Assembly (NCBI GenBank): GCA_032718475.1
Contig: JAUCBJ010000640.1
Coordinates: forward strand, 1-64,000
Source: Nemertoderma westbladi
Lineage: Eukaryota; Xenacoelomorpha; Nemertodermatida; Nemertodermatidae
DNA: 64,000 bases
Direction: 5' to 3'
Shown here: piece after piece, positions 38,915 through 51,774 of the stretch
How the letters are laid out: each line of letters opens with the position of its first letter
Numbering within the stretch: position 1 is the stretch's first letter
The notes under the pieces: generated by a model
Databases searched by the model: none
Told to the model about the DNA's origin: nothing
The model's input: the letters and a program-made list of their open reading frames with translations, nothing else
Program-made: the position numbers and the translations under genes

Positions 38915-40155
38915 AGTAAATAAAGAGGGAGTTTAGGTTAATATACCCCCGAGGTGAGTAAATAAAGAGGGAGTAGTTCAGGTTAATATACCTCCGAGGT
39001 GAGTAAATAAAGAGGGAGTTTAGGTTAATATACCTCCGAGGTGAGTAAATAAAGAGAGAGTTTAGGTTAATATACCTCCGAGGTGAGTAAATAAAGAGAG
39101 AGTTTAGGTTAATATACCTCCGAGGTGAGTAAATAAAGAGAGAGTTTAGGTTAATATACCCCCGAGGTGAGTAAATAAAGAGGGAGTAGTTCAGGTTAAT
39201 ATACCCCCGAGGTGAGTAAATAAAGAGGGAGTTCAGGTTAATATACCCCCGAGGTGAGTAAATAAAGAGAGAGTTTAGGTTAATATACCTCCGAGGTGAG
39301 TAAATAAAGAGAGAGTTTAGGTTAATATACCTCCGAGGTGAGTAAATAAAGAGGGAGTTTAGGTTAATATACCCCCGAGGTGAGTAAATAAAGAGAGAGT
39401 TTAGGTTAATATACCTCCGAGGTGAGTAAATAAAGAGGGAGTTTAGGTTAATATACCTCCGAGGTGAGTAAATAAAGAGGGAGTTTAGGTTAATATACCT
39501 CCGAGGTGAGTAAATAAAGAGGGAGTTTAGGTTAATATACCCCCGAGGTGAGTAAATAAAGATGGAGTTTAGGTTAATATACCCCCGAGGTGAGTAAATA
39601 AAGAGAGAGTTTAGGTTAATATACCTCCGAGGTGAGTAAATAAAGAGGGAGTTTAGGTTAATATACCCCCGAGGTGAGTAAATAAAGAGGGAGTAGTTCA
39701 GGTTAATATACCTCCGAGGTGAGTAAATAAAGAGGGAGTTTAGGTTAATATACCTCCGAGGTGAGTAAATAAAGAGAGAGTTTAGGTTAATATACCTCCG
39801 AGGTGAGTAAATAAAGAGAGAGTTTAGGTTAATATACCTCCGAGGTGAGTAAATAAAGAGAGAGTTTAGGTTAATATACCCCCGAGGTGAGTAAATAAAG
39901 AGGGAGTAGTTCAGGTTAATATACCCCCGAGGTGAGTAAATAAAGAGGGAGTTCAGGTTAATATACCCCCGAGGTGAGTAAATAAAGAGAGAGTTTAGGT
40001 TAATATACCTCCGAGGTGAGTAAATAAAGAGAGAGTTTAGGTTAATATACCTCCGAGGTGAGTAAATAAAGAGGGAGTTTAGGTTAATATACCCCCGAGG
40101 TGAGTAAATAAAGAGAGAGTTTAGGTTAATATACCTCCGAGGTGAGTAAATAAAG
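38915..40155 (+). repeat. 720-bp higher-order repeat
   Basis: Positions 38941-39430 match 39661-40150 base for base as far as I read, at an offset of exactly 720. The left copy has GAGGGAG and the right copy GAGAGAG at about 39436/40156, where identity ends. Exactness over ~500 bp indicates a very recent duplication. Confidence 0.85.
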
Positions 40156-43100
40156 AGAGAGTTTAGGTTAATATACCTCCGAGGTGAGTAAATAAAGAGG
40201 GAGTTTAGGTTAATATACCCCCGAGGTGAGTAAATAAAGAGGGAGTTTAGGTTAATATACCCCCGAGGTGAGTAAATAAAGAGAGAGTTCAGGTTAATAT
40301 ACCTCCGAGGTGAGTAAATAAAGAGGGAGTTTAGGTTAATATACCCCCGAGGTGAGTAAATAAAGAGGGAGTAGTTCAGGTTAATATACCCCCGAGGTGA
40401 GTAAATAAAGAGAGAGTACAGGTTAATATACCCCCGAGGTGAGTAAATAAAGAGGGAGTTTAGGTTAATATACCCCCGAGGTGAGTAAATAAAGAGGGAG
40501 TAGTTCAGGTTAATATACCCCCGAGGTGAGTAAATAAAGAGAGAGTTTAGGTTAATATACCTCCGAGGTGAGTAAATAAAGAGAGAGTTTAGGTTAATAT
40601 ACCTCCGAGGTGAGTAAATAAAGAGGGAGTTTAGGTTAATATACCCCCGAGGTGAGTAAATAAAGAGAGAGTTTAGGTTAATATACCTCCGAGGTGAGTA
40701 AATAAAGAGAGAGTTTAGGTTAATATACCCCCGAGGTGAGTAAATAAAGAGAGAGTTTAGGTTAATATACCTCCGAGGTGAGTAAATAAAGAGAGAGTTC
40801 AGGTTAATATACCTCCGAGGTGAGTAAATAAAGAGGGAGTTTAGGTTAATATACCCCCGAGGTGAGTAAATAAAGAGGGAGTAGTTCAGGTTAATATACC
40901 CCCGAGGTGAGTAAATAAAGAGGGAGTAGTTCTGGTTAATATACCTCCGAGGTGAGTAAATAAAGAGAGAGTTTAGGTTAATATACCTCCGAGGTGAGTA
41001 AATAAAGAGGGAGTTTAGGTTAATATACCCCCGAGGTGAGTAAATAAAGAGAGAGTTTAGGTTAATATACCTCCGAGGTGAGTAAATAAAGAGAGAGTTT
41101 AGGTTAATATACCTCCGAGGTGAGTAAATAAAGAGGGAGTTTAGGTTAATATACCCCCGAGGTGAGTAAATAAAGAGGGAGTAGTTCAGGTTAATATACC
41201 CCCGAGGTGAGTAAATAAAGAGGGAGTTCAGGTTAATATACCCCCGAGGTGAGTAAATAAAGAGAGAGTTTAGGTTAATATACCTCCGAGGTGAGTAAAT
41301 AAAGAGGGAGTTTAGGTTAACATACCCCCGAGGTGAGTAAATAAAGAGGGAGTAGTTCAGGTTAATATACCCCCGAGGTGAGTAAATAAAGAGAGAGTTT
41401 AGGTTAATATACCTCCGAGGTGAGTAAATAAAGAGAGAGTTTAGGTTAATATACCCCCGAGGTGAGTAAATAAAGAGGGAGTTCAGGTTAATATACCCCC
41501 GAGGTGAGTAAATAAAGAGAGAGTTTAGGTTAATATACCTCCGAGGTGAGTAAATAAAGAGGGAGTTTAGGTTAATATACCCCCGAGGTGAGTAAATAAA
41601 GAGAGAGTTTAGGTTAATATACCTCCGAGGTGAGTAAATAAAGAGAGAGTTTAGGTTAATATACCTCCGAGGTGAGTAAATAAAGAGAGAGTTTAGGTTA
41701 ATATACCTCCGAGGTGAGTAAATAAAGAGGGAGTTCAGGTTAATATACCCCCGAGGTGAGTAAATAAAGAGAGAGTTTAGGTTAATATACCTCCGAGGTG
41801 AGTAAATAAAGAGGGAGTTTAGGTTAATATACCCCCGAGGTGAGTAAATAAAGAGAGAGTTTAGGTTAATATACCTCCGAGGTGAGTAAATAAAGAGAGA
41901 GTTTAGGTTAATATACCTCCGAGGTGAGTAAATAAAGAGAGAGTTTAGGTTAATATACCTCCGAGGTGAGTAAATAAAGAGAGAGTTTAGGTTAATATAC
42001 CTCCGAGGTGAGTAAATAAAGAGGGAGTTTAGGTTAATATACCCCCGAGGTGAGTAAATAAAGAGAGAGTTTAGGTTAATATACCTCCGAGGTGAGTAAA
42101 TAAAGAGAGAGTTTAGGTTAATATACCTCCGAGGTGAGTAAATAAAGAGGGAGTTCAGGTTAATATACCCCCGAGGTGAGTAAATAAAGAGAGAGTTTAG
42201 GTTAATATACCTCCGAGGTGAGTAAATAAAGAGGGAGTTCAGGTTAATATACCCCCGAGGTGAGTAAATAAAGAGAGAGTTTAGGTTAATATACCTCCGA
42301 GGTGAGTAAATAAAGAGGGAGTTTAGGTTAATATACCCCCGAGGTGAGTAAATAAAGAGGGAGTAGTTCAGGTTAATATACCCCCGAGGTGAGTAAATAA
42401 AGAGAGAGTTTAGGTTAATATACCTCCGAGGTGAGTAAATAAAGAGAGAGTTTAGGTTAATATACCCCCGAGGTGAGTAAATAAAGAGGGAGTTCAGGTT
42501 AATATACCCCCGAGGTGAGTAAATAAAGAGGGAGTTTAGGTTAATATACCTCCGAGGTGAGTAAATAAAGAGGGAGTAGTTCAGGTTAATATACCCCCGA
42601 GGTGAGTAAATAAAGAGAGAGTTTAGGTTAATATACCTCCGAGGTGAGTAAATAAAGAGAGAGTTTAGGTTAATATACCCCCGAGGTGAGTAAATAAAGA
42701 GGGAGTTCAGGTTAATATACCCCCGAGGTGAGTAAATAAAGAGAGAGTTTAGGTTAATATACCTCCGAGGTGAGTAAATAAAGAGGGAGTTTAGGTTAAT
42801 ATACCCCCGAGGTGAGTAAATAAAGAGGGAGTAGTTCAGGTTAATATACCCCCGAGGTGAGTAAATAAAGAGAGAGTTTAGGTTAATATACCTCCGAGGT
42901 GAGTAAATAAAGAGAGAGTTTAGGTTAATATACCCCCGAGGTGAGTAAATAAAGAGGGAGTTCAGGTTAATATACCCCCGAGGTGAGTAAATAAAGAGAG
43001 AGTTTAGGTTAATATACCTCCGAGGTGAGTAAATAAAGAGGGAGTTTAGGTTAATATACCCCCGAGGTGAGTAAATAAAGAGGGAGTAGTTCAGGTTAAT

Positions 43101-46100
43101 ATACCCCCGAGGTGAGTAAATAAAGAGGGAGTTCAGGTTAATATACCCCCGAGGTGAGTAAATAAAGAGAGAGTTTAGGTTAATATACCTCCGAGGTGAG
43201 TAAATAAAGAGAGAGTTTAGGTTAATATACCTCCGAGGTGAGTAAATAAAGAGAGAGTTTAGGTTAATATACCTCCGAGGTGAGTAAATAAAGAGAGAGT
43301 TTAGGTTAATATACCTCCGAGGTGAGTAAATAAAGAGAGAGTTTAGGTTAATATACCTCCGAGGTGAGTAAATAAAGAGAGAGTTTAGGTTAATATACCT
43401 CCGAGGTGAGTAAATAAAGAGAGAGTTTAGGTTAATATACCTCCGAGGTGAGTAAATAAAGAGAGAGTTTAGGTTAATATACCTCCGAGGTGAGTAAATA
43501 AAGAGAGAGTTTAGGTTAATATACCTCCGAGGTGAGTAAATAAAGAGAGAGTTTAGGTTAATATACCTCCGAGGTGAGTAAATAAAGAGAGAGTTCAGGT
43601 TAATATACCTCCGAGGTGAGTAAATAAAGAGAGAGTTTAGGTTAATATACCTCCGAGGTGAGTAAATAAAGAGAGAGTTTAGGTTAATATACCTCCGAGG
43701 TGAGTAAATAAAGAGAGAGTTTAGGTTAATATACCTCCGAGGTGAGTAAATAAAGAGAGAGTTTAGGTTAATATACCTCCGAGGTGAGTAAATAAAGAGA
43801 GAGTTTAGGTTAATATACCCCCGAGGTGAGTAAATAAAGAGGGAGTAGTTCAGGTTAATATACCCCCGAGGTGAGTAAATAAAGAGAGAGTTTAGGTTAA
43901 TATACCCCCGAGGTGAGTAAATAAAGAGGGAGTTTAGGTTAATATACCTCCGAGGTGAGTAAATAAAGAGAGAGTTTAGGTTAATATACCTCCGAGGTGA
44001 GTAAATAAAGAGGGAGTTTAGGTTAATATACCTCCGAGGTGAGTAAATAAAGAGAGAGTTCAGGTTAATATACCCCCGAGGTGAGTAAATAAAGAGGGAG
44101 TAGTTCAGGTTAATATACCCCCGAGGTGAGTAAATAAAGAGAGAGTTTAGGTTAATATACCCCCGAGGTGAGTAAATAAAGAGAGAGTTTAGGTTAATAT
44201 ACCTCCGAGGTGAGTAAATAAAGAGAGAGTTTAGGTTAATATACCTCCGAGGTGAGTAAATAAAGAGGGAGTAGTTCAGGTTAATATACCCCCGAGGTGA
44301 GTAAATAAAGAGAGAGTAGTTCAGGTTAATATACCCCCGAGGTGAGTAAATAAAGAGGGAGTTTAGGTTAATATACCCCCGAGGTGAGTAAATAAAGAGG
44401 GAGTTTAGGTTAATATACCTCCGAGGTGAGTAAATAAAGAGGGAGTTTAGGTTAATATACCCCCGAGGTGAGTAAATAAAGAGGGAGTTTAGGTTAATAT
44501 ACCTCCGAGGTGAGTAAATAAAGAGAGAGTTTAGGTTAATATACCCCCGAGGTGAGTAAATAAAGAGAGAGTAGTTCAGGTTAATATACCCCCGAGGTGA
44601 GTAAATAAAGAGGGAGTTTAGGTTAATATACCCCCGAGGTGAGTAAATAAAGAGGGAGTTTAGGTTAATATACCTCCGAGGTGAGTAAATAAAGAGAGAG
44701 TTTAGGTTAATATACCTCCGAGGTGAGTAAATAAAGAGAGAGTTTAGGTTAATATACCCCCGAGGTGAGTAAATAAAGAGAGAGTAGTTCAGGTTAATAT
44801 ACCCCCGAGGTGAGTAAATAAAGAGGGAGTTTAGGTTAATATACCCCCGAGGTGAGTAAATAAAGAGGGAGTTTAGGTTAATATACCTCCGAGGTGAGTA
44901 AATAAAGAGAGAGTTTAGGTTAATATACCTCCGAGGTGAGTAAATAAAGAGGGAGTTTAGGTTAATATACCTCCGAGGTGAGTAAATAAAGAGAGAGTTC
45001 AGGTTAATATACCCCCGAGGTGAGTAAATAAAGAGGGAGTAGTTCAGGTTAATATACCCCCGAGGTGAGTAAATAAAGAGAGAGTTTAGGTTAATATACC
45101 CCCGAGGTGAGTAAATAAAGAGAGAGTTTAGGTTAATATACCCCCGAGGTGAGTAAATAAAGAGAGAGTTTAGGTTAATATACCCCCGAGGTGAGTAAAT
45201 AAAGAGAGAGTTCAGGTTAATATACCTCCGAGGTGAGTAAATAAAGAGGGAGTAGTTCAGGTTAATATACCTCCGAGGTGAGTAAATAAAGAGAGAGTTC
45301 AGGTTAATATACCCCCGAGGTGAGTAAATAAAGAGAGAGTTTAGGTTAATATACCTCCGAGGTGAGTAAATAAAGAGAGAGTTTAGGTTAATATACCCCC
45401 GAGGTGAGTAAATAAAGAGGGAGTAGTTCAGGTTAATATACCTCCGAGGTGAGTAAATAAAGAGAGAGTTTAGGTTAATATACCTCCGAGGTGAGTAAAT
45501 AAAGAGGGAGTTTAGGTTAATATACCTCCGAGGTGAGTAAATAAAGAGGGAGTTTAGGTTAATATACCCCCGAGGTGAGTAAATAAAGAGAGAGTTTAGG
45601 TTAATATACCTCCGAGGTGAGTAAATAAAGAGAGAGTTTAGGTTAATATACCCCCGAGGTGAGTAAATAAAGAGAGAGTTTAGGTTAATATACCCCCGAG
45701 GTGAGTAAATAAAGAGGGAGTAGTTCAGGTTAATATACCCCCGAGGTGAGTAAATAAAGAGAGAGTTTAGGTTAATATACCCCCGAGGTGAGTAAATAAA
45801 GAGGGAGTTTAGGTTAATATACCTCCGAGGTGAGTAAATAAAGAGAGAGTTTAGGTTAATATACCCCCGAGGTGAGTAAATAAAGAGAGAGTTTAGGTTA
45901 ATATACCCCCGAGGTGAGTAAATAAAGAGGGAGTTTAGGTTAATATACCCCCGAGGTGAGTAAATAAAGAGAGAGTTTAGGTTAATATACCTCCGAGGTG
46001 AGTAAATAAAGAGAGAGTTTAGGTTAATATACCCCCGAGGTGAGTAAATAAAGAGAGAGTTTAGGTTAATATACCCCCGAGGTGAGTAAATAAAGAGGGA

Positions 46101-49100
46101 GTAGTTCAGGTTAATATACCCCCGAGGTGAGTAAATAAAGAGAGAGTTTAGGTTAATATACCCCCGAGGTGAGTAAATAAAGAGGGAGTTTAGGTTAATA
46201 TACCTCCGAGGTGAGTAAATAAAGAGAGAGTTTAGGTTAATATACCTCCGAGGTGAGTAAATAAAGAGGGAGTTTAGGTTAATATACCTCCGAGGTGAGT
46301 AAATAAAGAGAGAGTAGTTCAGGTTAATATACCTCCGAGGTGAGTAAATAAAGAGAGAGTTTAGGTTAATATACCTCCGAGGTGAGTAAATAAAGAGGGA
46401 GTTTAGGTTAATATACCTCCGAGGTGAGTAAATAAAGAGAGAGTTTAGGTTAATATACCTCCGAGGTGAGTAAATAAAGAGAGAGTTTAGGTTAATATAC
46501 CTCCGAGGTGAGTAAATAAAGAGGGAGTTTAGGTTAATATACCTCCGAGGTGAGTAAATAAAGAGAGAGTTTAGGTTAATATACCTCCGAGGTGATTAAA
46601 TAAAGAGAGAGTAGTTCAGGTTAATATACCCCCGAGGTGAGTAAATAAAGAGAGAGTTTAGGTTAATATACCTCCGAGGTGAGTAAATAAAGAGGGAGTT
46701 TAGGTTAATATACCCCCGAGGTGAGTAAATAAAGAGGGAGTTTAGGTTAATATACCCCCGAGGTGAGTAAATAAAGAGGGAATTTAGGTTAATATACCCC
46801 CGAGGTGAGTAAATAAAGAGAGAGTTTAGGTTAATATACCCCCGAGGTGAGTAAATAAAGAGGGAGTTTAGGTTAATATACCCCCGAGGTGAGTAAATAA
46901 AGAGAGAGTTTAGGTTAATATACCTCCGAGGTGAGTAAATAAAGAGAGAGTTCAGGTTAATATACCTCCGAGGTGAGTAAATAAAGAGGGAGTAGTTCAG
47001 GTTAATATACCTCCGAGGTGAGTAAATAAAGAGAGAGTAGTTCAGGTTAATATACCCCCGAGGTGAGTAAATAAAGAGGGAGTAGTTCAGGTTAATATAC
47101 CTCCGAGGTGAGTAAATAAAGAGAGAGTTCAGGTTAATATACCTCCGAGGTGAGTAAATAAAGAGAGAGTTTAGGTTAATATACCCCCGAGGTGAGTAAA
47201 TAAAGAGGGAGTAGTTCAGGTTAATATACCTCCGAGGTGAGTAAATAAAGAGAGAGTTTAGGTTAATATACCTCCGAGGTGAGTAAATAAAGAGGGAGTA
47301 GTTCAGGTTAATATACCCCCGAGGTGAGTAAATAAAGAGGGAGTAGTTCAGGTTAATATACCCCCGAGGTGAGTAAATAAAGAGAGAGTTTAGGTTAATA
47401 TACCTCCGAGGTGAGTAAATAAAGAGAGAGTTTAGGTTAATATACCTCCGAGGTGAGTAAATAAAGAGAGAGTTCAGGTTAATATACCCCCGAGGTGAGT
47501 AAATAAAGAGAGAGTTTAGGTTAATATACCTCCGAGGTGAGTAAATAAAGAGGGAGTTTAGGTTAATATACCCCCGAGGTGAGTAAATAAAGAGAGAGTT
47601 TAGGTTAATATACCTCCGAGGCGAGTAAATAAAGAGGGAGTTTAGGTTAATATACCTCCGAGGTGAGTAAATAAAGAGGGAGTTTAGGTTAATATACCTC
47701 CGAGGTGAGTAAATAAAGAGGGAGTTTAGGTTAATATACCCCCGAGGTGAGTAAATAAAGAGGGAGTTTAGGTTAATATACCTCCGAGGTGAGTAAATAA
47801 AGAGGGAGTTTAGGTTAATATACCCCCGAGGTGAGTAAATAAAGAGGGAGTTTAGGTTAATATACCTCCGAGGTGAGTAAATAAAGAGGGAGTTTAGGTT
47901 AATATACCTCCGAGGTGAGTAAATAAAGAGGGAGTTTAGGTTAATATACCCCCGAGGTGAGTAAATAAAGAGAGAGTTTAGGTTAATATACCTCCGAGGT
48001 GAGTAAATAAAGAGGGAGTTTAGGTTAATATACCTCCGAGGTGAGTAAATAAAGAGGGAGTTTAGGTTAATATACCTCCGAGGTGAGTAAATAAAGAGGG
48101 AGTTTAGGTTAATATACCCCCGAGGTGAGTAAATAAAGAGAGAGTTTAGGTTAATATACCCCCGAGGTGAGTAAATAAAGAGAGAGTTTAGGTTAATATA
48201 CCTCCGAGGTGAGTAAATAAAGAGGGAGTTTAGGTTAATATACCTCCGAGGTGAGTAAATAAAGAGGGAGTTTAGGTTAATATACCCCCGAGGTGAGTAA
48301 ATAAAGAGAGAGTTTAGGTTAATATACCTCCGAGGTGAGTAAATAAAGAGGGAGTAGTTCAGGTTAATATACCTCCGAGGTGAGTAAATAAAGAGAGAGT
48401 TTAGGTTAATATACCTCCGAGGTGAGTAAATAAAGATATAGTTTAGGTTAATATACCTCCGAGGTGAGTAAATAAAGAGAGAGTTTAGGTTAATATACCT
48501 CCGAGGTGAGTAAATAAAGAGGGAGTTTAGGTTAATATACCTCCGAGGTGAGTAAATAAAGAGGGAGTTTAGGTTAATATACCTCCGAGGTGAGTAAATA
48601 AAGAGGGAGTAGTTCAGGTTAATATACCTCCGAGGTGAGTAAATAAAGAGAGAGTTTAGGTTAATATACCTCCGAGGTGAGTAAATAAAGATATAGTTTA
48701 GGTTAATATACCCCCGAGGTGAGTAAATAAAGAGGGAGTTTAGGTTAATATACCCCCGAGGTGAGTAAATAAAGAGGGAGTTCAGGTTAATATACCTCCG
48801 AGGTGAGTAAATAAAGAGGGAGTTTAGGTTAATATACCCCCGAGGTGAGTAAATAAAGAGGGAGTTCAGGTTAATATACCTCCGAGGTGAGTAAATAAAG
48901 AGGGAGTTTAGGTTAATATACCTCCGAGGTGAGTAAATAAAGAGAGAGTAGTTCAGGTTAATATACCTCCGAGGTGAGTAAATAAAGAGGGAGTTTAGGT
49001 TAATATACCCCCGAGGTGAGTAAATAAAGAGGGAGTTTAGGTTAATATACCCCCGAGGTGAGTAAATAAAGAGGGAGTTCAGGTTAATATACCTCCGAGG

Positions 49101-50519
49101 TGAGTAAATAAAGAGGGAGTTTAGGTTAATATACCTCCGAGGTGAGTAAATAAAGAGAGAGTAGTTCAGGTTAATATACCCCCGAGGTGAGTAAATAAAG
49201 AGGGAGTTCAGGTTAATATACCTCCGAGGTGAGTAAATAAAGAGGGAGTTTAGGTTAATATACCTCCGAGGTGAGTAAATAAAGAGAGAGTAGTTCAGGT
49301 TAATATACCTCCGAGGTGAGTAAATAAAGAGGGAGTTTAGGTTAATATACCTCCGAGGTGAGTAAATAAAGAGGGAGTAGTTCAGGTTAATATACCTCCG
49401 AGGTGAGTAAATAAAGAGAGAGTTTAGGTTAATATACCTCCGAGGTGAGTAAATAAAGAGAGAGTTTAGGTTAATATACCTCCGAGGTGAGTAAATAAAG
49501 AGGGAGTTTAGGTTAATATACCCCCGAGGTGAGTAAATAAAGAGGGAGTTCAGGTTAATATACCTCCGAGGTGAGTAAATAAAGAGGGAGTTTAGGTTAA
49601 TATACCCCCGAGGTGAGTAAATAAAGAGAGAGTAGTTCAGGTTAATATACCTCCGAGGTGAGTAAATAAAGAGGGAGTTTAGGTTAATATACCTCCGAGG
49701 TGAGTAAATAAAGAGGGAGTAGTTCAGGTTAATATACCTCCGAGGTGAGTAAATAAAGAGGGAGTTTAGGTTAATATACCTCCGAGGTGAGTAAATAAAG
49801 AGGGAGTAGTTCAGGTTAATATACCTCCGAGGTGAGTAAATAAAGAGAGAGTTTAGGTTAATATACCTCCGAGGTGAGTAAATAAAGAGAGAGTTTAGGT
49901 TAATATACCTCCGAGGTGAGTAAATAAAGAGAGAGTTTAGGTTAATATACCTCCGAGGTGAGTAAATAAAGAGGGAGTTTAGGTTAATATACCTCCGAGG
50001 TGAGTAAATAAAGAGAGAGTTTAGGTTAATATACCTCCGAGGTGAGTAAATAAAGAGAGAGTTTAGGTTAATATACCTCCGAGGTGAGTAAATAAAGAGA
50101 GAGTTTAGGTTAATATACCTCCGAGGTGAGTAAATAAAGAGAGAGTTTAGGTTAATATACCTCCGAGGTGAGTAAATAAAGAGAGAGTTTAGGTTAATAT
50201 ACCTCCGAGGTGAGTAAATAAAGAGAGAGTTTAGGTTAATATACCTCCGAGGTGAGTAAATAAAGAGAGAGTTTAGGTTAATATACCTCCGAGGTGAGTA
50301 AATAAAGAGAGAGTTTAGGTTAATATACCTCCGAGGTGAGTAAATAAAGAGAGAGTTTAGGTTAATATACCTCCGAGGTGAGTAAATAAAGAGAGAGTTT
50401 AGGTTAATATACCTCCGAGGTGAGTAAATAAAGAGGGAGTAGTTCAGGTTAATATACCTCCGAGGTGAGTAAATAAAGAGGGAGTAGTTCAGGTTAATAT
50501 ACCTCCGAGGTGAGTAAAT

Positions 50520-51480
50520 AAAGAGGGAGTTCAGGTTAATATACCCCCGAGGTGAGTAAATAAAGATATAGTTCAGGTTAATATACCTCCGAGGTGAGTA
50601 AATAAAGAGGGAGTTCAGGTTAATATACCCCCGAGGTGAGTAAATAAAGATATAGTTCAGGTTAATATACCTCCGAGGTGAGTAAATAAAGAGGGAGTTT
50701 AGGTTAATATACCTCCGAGGTGAGTAAATAAAGAGGGAGTAGTTTAGGTTAATATACCTCCGAGGTGAGTAAATAAAGAGGGAGTTCAGGTTAATATACC
50801 CCCGAGGTGAGTAAATAAAGATATAGTTCAGGTTAATATACCTCCGAGGTGAGTAAATAAAGAGGGAGTTCAGGTTAATATACCCCCGAGGTGAGTAAAT
50901 AAAGATATAGTTCAGGTTAATATACCTCCGAGGTGAGTAAATAAAGAGAGAGTTTAGGTTAATATACCTCCGAGGTGAGTAAATAAAGAGGGAGTAGTTC
51001 AGGTTAATATACCTCCGAGGTGAGTAAATAAAGAGGGAGTTCAGGTTAATATACCCCCGAGGTGAGTAAATAAAGATATAGTTCAGGTTAATATACCTCC
51101 GAGGTGAGTAAATAAAGAGGGAGTTCAGGTTAATATACCCCCGAGGTGAGTAAATAAAGAGAGAGTAGTTCAGGTTAATATACCTCCGAGGTGAGTAAAT
51201 AAAGAGGGAGTTCAGGTTAATATACCCCCGAGGTGAGTAAATAAAGATATAGTTCAGGTTAATATACCTCCGAGGTGAGTAAATAAAGAGGGAGTTCAGG
51301 TTAATATACCCCCGAGGTGAGTAAATAAAGAGAGAGTAGTTCAGGTTAATATACCTCCGAGGTGAGTAAATAAAGAGGGAGTTCAGGTTAATATACCCCC
51401 GAGGTGAGTAAATAAAGATATAGTTCAGGTTAATATACCTCCGAGGTGAGTAAATAAAGAGGGAGTTCAGGTTAATATAC
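50520..51480 (+). repeat. Alternating GAGGGAG/GATATAG higher-order repeat (84, 171 and 255 bp)
   Basis: GATATAG units lie at 50565, 50649, 50820, 50904, 51075, 51246 and 51417. The steps are 84, 171, 84, 171, 171 and 171, so a 255-bp block and then a 171-bp block were tandemly copied. GAGGGAG units ending CCCCC alternate with GATATAG units ending CCTCC. Earlier GATATAG units at 48435 and 48690 are also 255 bp apart. Confidence 0.85.
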
Positions 51481-51774
51481 CCCCGAGGTGAGTAAATAAA
51501 GAGAGAGTTTAGGTTAATATACCTCCGAGGTGAGTAAATAAAGAGAGAGTTTAGGTTAATATACCTCCGAGGTGAGTAAATAAAGAGGGAGTTCAGGTTA
51601 ATATACCCCCGAGGTGAGTAAATAAAGAGGGAGTAGTTCAGGTTAATATACCCCCGAGGTGAGTAAATAAAGAGAGAGTTTAGGTTAATATACCTCCGAG
51701 GTGAGTAAATAAAGAGGGAGTTTAGGTTAATATACCTCCGAGGTGAGTAAATAAAGAGGGAGTTCAGGTTAATA

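Larger units (their letters stand above)
33080..51770 (+). repeat. Long array zone built of 42- and 45-bp units only
   Basis: I saw no 41-bp unit between the one near 33072 and the one near 51775. All variants here keep the length a multiple of three. As a result one minus-strand frame (14-15 residues per unit, RYINLNSLFIYSPR-like) stays open over long stretches; I noticed one break, at about 46585, where GTGATT gives TAA on the minus strand. The absence of 41-bp units was judged by reading and should be counted by computer. Confidence 0.6.

Noticed and set aside
50520-51480. Alpha-satellite or centromere signature from the 171-bp period
   Set aside because: 171 is simply 42+42+42+45; the sequence does not resemble alpha satellite and no CENP-B-box-like motif was seen.
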